64,000 bases of DNA from Lewinellaceae bacterium (GTDB lineage Bacteria; Bacteroidota; Bacteroidia; Chitinophagales; Saprospiraceae), in contig JACJYD010000001.1 of assembly GCA_020636275.1 (NCBI GenBank), forward strand, positions 1,488,001 through 1,552,000, given 5' to 3'. How positions within the stretch are numbered: the stretch's first letter is position 1; the number at the start of each line of letters is the position of its first letter. The notes beneath the pieces were generated by a model. That model did no database searches, had not been told where the DNA came from, and saw only the letters and a list, made by a program, of their open reading frames with translations. Positions 59,562 to 64,000 of this stretch are shown one piece after another. The translations under genes were made by a program, and so were the position numbers.

Positions 59562-59591
59562 TTGACAGCCGGCCGCGGACGCTCTATCTTT
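59562..59591 (+). promoter_or_regulatory. Promoter-like sequence pointing away from the kinase gene
   Basis: TTG (59562-59564), 19 bp, TATCTTTA (59584-59591). Downstream on the plus strand are only a 15-codon ORF (59618-59665) and a short hydrophobic ORF (59767-59883), so it may drive a short transcript. Confidence 0.4.
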
Positions 59592-59766
59592 ACATCGTCC
59601 CCCTCCCATATAAACAAATGAGAAACCCTCTGTTTAATCACTTTGGTTATCAGCTTCTTTGGTGACCCCCTATTTACTCCTAATTCCCTATTTTTTTAAT
59701 TTTCATATCATCTTTTTTCTGAAAAATTAGCGTTTTGCCTAATTTTATTTTAAAAGGTGATATAGT

Positions 59767-59883
59767 ATGAAAATCTCCCTCCTTCTTTTTCCATTTTTTC
59801 TTTTGACGGGTTTTCTCTTCGCACTATTTAACTCATTCCGAAATTTTGAAAACCAACGTCTCAATATTCAACTCCGGCAATAG
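59767..59883 (+). CDS. Possible 38-aa hydrophobic peptide
   Basis: ATG at 59767, TAG at 59881-59883. The peptide reads like a signal or membrane segment (MKISLLLFPFFLLTGFLFAL) followed by an Arg/Asn/Gln-rich tail. It overlaps the 3' end of the secreted caspase-like gene on the other strand by about 50 bp. It may be a micro-protein or the remnant of a secreted-protein gene; support is weak. Confidence 0.25.
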   Translation: MKISLLLFPFFLLTGFLFALFNSFRNFENQRLNIQLRQ

Positions 59884-61755
59884 CGTCAATGTGTTGCCGC
59901 CCCGGTTTTCGAACCAATAGGTGGTGGCGAGGAGTTGCTCAAACGTATGTTGGTTTGCCGAGGACTGGCCACGGTTGGCGACGATCGAGCGGAGGTCGAG
60001 AGCTCGGTCGGTGGCGATCACCTTGAGCACTTCCAGGCCGGTAGGCGGGTAGATCGCAAAGGGAACCTCATATTGCTGGGACTCGCCAGGGCCAATGTAG
60101 TACTCCTCCGGTGTCCGCCGGCTGCCGGGCGCAGGCACCAGCACATTCACCTGGTAATCGGGCTGAATATCGAGAATACTGTAATAGGCCGGAGACTGGC
60201 CTTCGTTCCGGATCTCCAGCCGGTAGGTATCGCCCACCCGGCAGACGCCCCGCTCTGGGGTATCTTTGGTTTGAATCGGAATGAGCACGGCGCGGACCTT
60301 TCGGTCGGGGTCTTCCATTTCCAGGGTGCGCAAAAATTGGGTTTGGGCATATTGCAACAAGTACCGGATCACCTGGCTGGAAAAAACCTCCGTCCGGGTA
60401 TTTGCCGGTTTTTCAAAAAGGACCTTCCCATCCCGCGCGATCACCTGCAGGGTGTCGCCGGCCTGTTGGATCGACAATTCACCGCCTGCTTTGACAAATT
60501 GGAGCAAGGGGAACGCTTCCCCTTCTTTCCGGATGGCCGATTGCAGTTCGTTCGGAAGTTGCATTTGCACGGGAACCTGGAGCTCGCCATAGCGGTACTC
60601 GCTGATGTATGCCCAGGTCGCCAGCAGGGAGTCAGGATTGGCGGGTTCATCGAGCTGGACTTCGCTTTCGAGCAGATCGGCATTGGTGATGCGCCCCGTC
60701 CGGTAGGGCGTGGCCTGCTTCCAATCGTAGGTGTTGGGCGGGTAAAAGCCCACTTTCGTTCCGGGGAAAAGACCATGCAGCTTGCCCCCCGGAAGGGTAG
60801 CCGCACTTTCCCCGAGCAGTCCGTCGGGAGGTATTCGGAAGTAGTTTTTTTTCGCTAACGCACGTCCACCGAGCACAGGCAGATTGAGGGGGCCTTCCGC
60901 CTGGGGCTGCTGGCGGGGCACCCATTTTCCCATCAGAAGCCGCACCTGGTCGAAGAGGGATTCGTAGGAAGCACCGGAGGGAAGATCTTCCAGCGCCTGG
61001 CAGAAGGAGTAGGTCAGGGAACCCACCATCTTTCCTTCCGGGGAGGGCATTTCATAATTGAGTTGGCGGGCGGAGGAGCCGAAGAAGGCGACCTCCGGCG
61101 CCAGCCGGGAATCGGATCGCACATTTTCCAGCAGGGTGGAGGAGAGCGGTTCTTCCTCCAGGTGGCCGGCTATGTAGGCGCTATCCGCCATGATGACGTC
61201 GGTACCCCGGGCTGTGCCCATGCCCCGGGTACCGGTGCCCGAGTGGCAGGAGTCGAGGATGGTGAGGAGGTGGCCGTGTTTGCCGAGTTTCCGGCGCACC
61301 TGTTCCAGCAATTGGCCCAGTTCTTCATCGCGAATGAGGTTTTCGCCCTCGTAAATGCCATCCCGAAAGTGCAGCGGCGAGTCGTAAGGTACGATAGCTT
61401 CGTCGTAGCCGTCTAGTTCGTCGCCGTTGTCATCGCGCACTTGCTGGCCGTGACCGGAGAAGTGGAAGACAGCCAGGCCGCCCTTGCGGGCCTTTTTCAC
61501 CAGCTGGTTTTCAATAGCCCGGAGGATGCCTTCCCGGGTCGCCTCCCCATCTCTCAGCTGAATGATGTTTTCATTTTGGAAGCCTTGCCGGAGCAAGGCG
61601 TGCTCCAGCAGGGAAGCGTCGTTGTCGGCGTGGAGTGGCGTCCAATCACTTCCTTCCTGATAATGGGAGATGGTGACGAGGAGAGCGATTTTGAGCGGCG
61701 GTTTTGGATAGGGAAGGAAGGTATTTAAAAAAGCGAAAAATAGGAGCAGGTACAT
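59833..61755 (-). CDS. Secreted caspase-family (C14) protein
   Basis: 640 aa from MYLLLFFAFLNTF (61755), which opens a signal peptide; the longest frame starts at 61926 but adds 57 polar residues before it. The caspase/metacaspase-like domain covers about 20-290, with His102 in FHFSGHGQQVRDD and Cys170 in ILDSCHSGTGTRG; an insert rich in Gly/Thr follows the Cys, and FFGSSARQLNYEMPSPEG closes the domain. The C-terminal half is beta-rich and unrecognised (YSILDIQPDYQVNVLVPAPG, YYIGPGESQQYEVPFAIYPP), perhaps an Ig-like processing or binding domain. Metacaspase-like enzymes cut after Arg/Lys; the acidic S1 residues are probably in DELDGYDEAI. Exported caspases are less common than cytoplasmic ones. 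Confidence 0.82.
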   Translation of the reverse strand: MYLLLFFAFLNTFLPYPKPPLKIALLVTISHYQEGSDWTPLHADNDASLLEHALLRQGFQNENIIQLRDGEATREGILRAIENQLVKKARKGGLAVFHFSGHGQQVRDDNGDELDGYDEAIVPYDSPLHFRDGIYEGENLIRDEELGQLLEQVRRKLGKHGHLLTILDSCHSGTGTRGMGTARGTDVIMADSAYIAGHLEEEPLSSTLLENVRSDSRLAPEVAFFGSSARQLNYEMPSPEGKMVGSLTYSFCQALEDLPSGASYESLFDQVRLLMGKWVPRQQPQAEGPLNLPVLGGRALAKKNYFRIPPDGLLGESAATLPGGKLHGLFPGTKVGFYPPNTYDWKQATPYRTGRITNADLLESEVQLDEPANPDSLLATWAYISEYRYGELQVPVQMQLPNELQSAIRKEGEAFPLLQFVKAGGELSIQQAGDTLQVIARDGKVLFEKPANTRTEVFSSQVIRYLLQYAQTQFLRTLEMEDPDRKVRAVLIPIQTKDTPERGVCRVGDTYRLEIRNEGQSPAYYSILDIQPDYQVNVLVPAPGSRRTPEEYYIGPGESQQYEVPFAIYPPTGLEVLKVIATDRALDLRSIVANRGQSSANQHTFEQLLATTYWFENRGGNTLTLLPELNIETLVFKISE

Positions 61756-61916
61756 GGTAAAGAATAGCTGTTTATGATAAAGTTCCGTGTTTTTGAACAG
61801 ACTTGATGGATTTCCTTTCGATATTTTGCCACCGGAGTTGGTGAATTCGGATTTGTTTTTGGTAAAAGAAAGAGCAGAGATATTGGCGGGAAGTATTTTG
61901 GCCATTGGAAAATTCC

Positions 61917-61949
61917 TTTTGCCCACTTCTGGACAAATTCGTATCTTAT
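61917..61949 (+). promoter_or_regulatory. Promoter for the PKD-like surface protein
   Basis: TTTTG (61917-61921), 20 bp, TATCTTAT (61942-61949). Transcription would begin near 61957, leaving a 72-nt leader with a small GC hairpin (AAGGGCCG/CGGCCCTT at 61969-61986). Confidence 0.5.
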
Positions 61950-62028
61950 GCGACTTTAATTTATATGAAAGGGCCGCACGGCCCTTCTCTCAAAAAACTT
62001 CTACCCTTTTCCTAAAAACTCCGGAACC

Positions 62029-64000
62029 ATGAAAGACCTGCAAAATGCGATTTTGCTACTATTTATCGGGTTGAGCTTCACAATCTCCCTTCCTGCACAG
62101 AATTGCCCGGCCGATTCCCTTTGCCCGAAAGGAAAAGATACCCTCGGGATCCGGGCGGGGGCTTTCTCCCAAAATCATTTTGAATTTGTTCCGGATTTCA
62201 CGGTGGGCGGCTACCTCGATCCTCCCTGTTGTTTCGATACCAGCCAGCAGGTGGCTTCCGGCTGGCGCTTTTTCTGGCTCTTTGGCGACGGTACCTGGGG
62301 TTGGGGCGATCAGATCGAACATATTTACCAGGATACGGGCACCTTTGAGGCAGAGACCAGGGCTACGACGATTTACAGCCCCGACAAGGACCCGGACCGG
62401 ACCTCCCGCTCATTAGTGATAGATACGGTGGAAACCACCACCGATATCAATTTTTTCGACTCTATCCCCTGGGATGGTCTCAATGTATACATCAATTCCA
62501 GTTTTACTACCTGTAAGCCCGAAGGACGTGTCACCATGATCATCGCCTACCGGAACAACGGAAATACCACGGCTTCGGGAAATATCTACGTGGGTTTTGC
62601 CGACTCTCTATTTACGTTCATAGATGCTTCCTTAACCCGCTACGATGGGGAATACAATTCCTATTTTCTCGATCAGGACCATATTACCAAGGCTTTGCGT
62701 TTCCCCTTTTCCGACCTGGGTGTGGGAGAGGTGAGGACGTTCTTCTTCGATCTGGAAGCCAGGGCCGGGATCGTGGGTCCGGTGAAGGTCGGCGAGGATG
62801 GTCGACTGCTGTATCCCAACCTCGTCACAGAGGTGGATGCCGGACTGGAGATCAGCCAGGCACTGAATACGCCGAATGATGGACAGGATCCCGGAACGGT
62901 CGTCTTGCTACCCAAAAGCAGGGGAGAGGAGAACCCCGGTTTCGCCAGTTTTCAGACCTACACGGAAATTAACCTCAGTTATGCGGCCGATCCCAACTAC
63001 GTGCATGTGCAGCCTGTTTGCCTAACCCCCGGAGATGGACCCGCGGAGCTGGAATATACCGTGGTTTCCCAAAACACCGGAAACACCCCGACAACCTCTT
63101 TCAACCTGAGTACGTACCTGAGTCCCCGGCTCAATGCAGCTACGATCCAACAGCTGGAGCTGTACCCCGACCGCTTTCAGGTGGGAAGCCCCGTCGTTTT
63201 GCCGGACCAATGGAGCCGGGTAAGCCTGGAATGTTTAACCCGGAACGACATGCCTGAAGAGGATCGCTGCTACCTTCCTTCGCTGTGGAATGCCCAGAGT
63301 GCGGATTTCCCCGAAGACCGGACCATCGCCAAATTCCGGTTCCGGGTCTCCACTTTTCCCGCTCTTCCTGCCGGAGACTCCCTGGCGGTCTATGCCGTTG
63401 TTACCATGGATAGCGTTACCTGGTACACCGATACCGCCGTGACCTATATTCGTGCCGTTTGCAGCGATACGGATCCCTGTATGCCGCTCGGCAATTTCTG
63501 GGGTGTAAAAGGCAATTTCGACGTGGCCAGTGGAACACACCGCAACGGTTACGGCCTGGCGCTGACCTGGCGTCGTGGATTGCCGGGAAATTGCGCCAAA
63601 GGGATCTCCCATGCCCAACGTCAGATCCCCTATAGCAGTTATCCCTCCTGGTGGATCCAACTGGAACTGGGATTGGGGTCGACTGCTCTGGATTCGTTGG
63701 GTGGCTACGATTACCAAACGGGGCATCTCGACCTGGGCGCACAGATCCGGTATATTTCAGATGTCGGCATTCCCTTTGGCAACCCGAGGATCTCTCGGGC
63801 GCTGGGCGCCTCCGCCGGTTTGTTTGGGAACTTCCATGGGTATGTGGCTCAAAACGGCGTTCAGGTCGATATCCCCTTTGCCGACCGCCTGGGTGGAGGC
63901 CTGGTCGCCTCGATCGACTTGCTGCAACTCGTCCAGCGGCCGGGGTGGTCGATTGGAGGAGGCTGGAAATGGCAGTTTTGGCGGATCACCGGTCAGCCGG
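62029..64000 (+). CDS. Large secreted PKD-domain-like protein, 3' end missing
   Basis: At least 657 codons, open to the last base. ATG at 62029 starts a signal peptide (ILLLFIGLSFTISLPAQ). An early PKD-like domain is seen at about 45-115 (DPPCCFDTSQQVASGWRFFW, FGDGTWGWGDQIEHIYQDTG). Ig-like or CARDB-like repeats follow (VTMIIAYRNNGNTTASGNIYVG, LEYTVVSQNTGNTPTTSFNLS) to about 480, and the visible end (about 490-657) turns to Gly/aromatic strands (WIQLELGLGSTALDSL, LGAQIRYISDVG, WSIGGGWKWQFWRI) that look like an outer-membrane barrel. No sorting domain is reached in the window. The gene diverges from the secreted caspase gene. Confidence 0.75.
   Translation, partial: MKDLQNAILLLFIGLSFTISLPAQNCPADSLCPKGKDTLGIRAGAFSQNHFEFVPDFTVGGYLDPPCCFDTSQQVASGWRFFWLFGDGTWGWGDQIEHIYQDTGTFEAETRATTIYSPDKDPDRTSRSLVIDTVETTTDINFFDSIPWDGLNVYINSSFTTCKPEGRVTMIIAYRNNGNTTASGNIYVGFADSLFTFIDASLTRYDGEYNSYFLDQDHITKALRFPFSDLGVGEVRTFFFDLEARAGIVGPVKVGEDGRLLYPNLVTEVDAGLEISQALNTPNDGQDPGTVVLLPKSRGEENPGFASFQTYTEINLSYAADPNYVHVQPVCLTPGDGPAELEYTVVSQNTGNTPTTSFNLSTYLSPRLNAATIQQLELYPDRFQVGSPVVLPDQWSRVSLECLTRNDMPEEDRCYLPSLWNAQSADFPEDRTIAKFRFRVSTFPALPAGDSLAVYAVVTMDSVTWYTDTAVTYIRAVCSDTDPCMPLGNFWGVKGNFDVASGTHRNGYGLALTWRRGLPGNCAKGISHAQRQIPYSSYPSWWIQLELGLGSTALDSLGGYDYQTGHLDLGAQIRYISDVGIPFGNPRISRALGASAGLFGNFHGYVAQNGVQVDIPFADRLGGGLVASIDLLQLVQRPGWSIGGGWKWQFWRITGQP

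Noticed and set aside
1..64000. tRNA, rRNA or intact insertion sequence
   Set aside because: I found no cloverleaf with CCA-type end, no conserved rRNA stretch and no transposase frame by reading; a covariance-model search would be needed to exclude a single tRNA.

Overview
The window looks like a chromosomal segment of a free-living Bacteroidota bacterium, most likely of the class Saprospiria. Four things point there: five proteins end in type IX secretion (T9SS) sorting domains, SprB-type repeats are abundant, giant two-component proteins carry beta-propeller sensor regions, and promoters match the Bacteroidota pattern TTTG - about 20 bp - TAnnTTTG. The lineage is inferred from protein style, not from a marker gene. 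I saw no rRNA or tRNA genes, no CRISPR array and no intact insertion sequence. Both ends cut through genes.

Layout. 1-7.4 kb: the 3' part of an OFA-type MFS transporter faces a four-gene minus-strand operon (ClC channel with CBS pair, SRPBCC protein, EEP-family hydrolase, DUF5916/CBM9-like outer-membrane protein). 7.6-19.5 kb: a surface-protein block with an 18-repeat SprB-type giant, a small T9SS protein, a BNR/Asp-box protein that shares its C-terminal cassette with the giant, an EamA exporter and a leucine-rich-repeat-like T9SS protein. 19.6-25 kb: short alpha-glucan phosphorylase, a small membrane protein, an FNR-like regulator with four suitably placed cysteines, and a caspase-like protein with a WG-repeat-like segment. 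25-31 kb: a diheme MauG/MbnH-like peroxidase beside an MbnP-like lipoprotein (probable copper-handling pair), then a tight two-gene unit of unknown function (1032 and 221 aa). 31-37 kb: a TolB-like six-bladed propeller lipoprotein, a secreted protein made of four copies of an unrecognised module, a cysteine-dioxygenase-like cupin and a DsrE protein, a His-rich small heat-shock protein with a small membrane protein, and an ECF sigma factor with a membrane partner. 37-47.6 kb: GH92 mannosidase, octaheme TPR cytochrome, one-protein hybrid two-component system, NUC1-type nuclease without signal peptide, and a secreted unknown. 47.6-53 kb: a structured non-coding stretch, a two-FAS1-domain lipoprotein, a Cys-rich lipoprotein, a T9SS protein, a collagen-like protein with an S74-type C-terminal chaperone, and an RRM protein. 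53.5-64 kb: three unknowns, a NarL-type regulator with its propeller-sensor kinase, a secreted caspase-like protein, and a PKD-like surface protein running off the end.

Cross-cutting signals. Many genes are bounded by long, nearly perfect inverted repeats with 3-nt loops; two sites carry them as tandem pairs. Four intergenic sites fit TGA(T/C)-N4-(A/G)TCA, close to the FNR core, and could be targets of the four-cysteine regulator. The hybrid histidine kinase carries two in-frame islands of a CAGT(T/C)GGC-type repeat. Functions are inferred from motifs and family knowledge; no database search was run.
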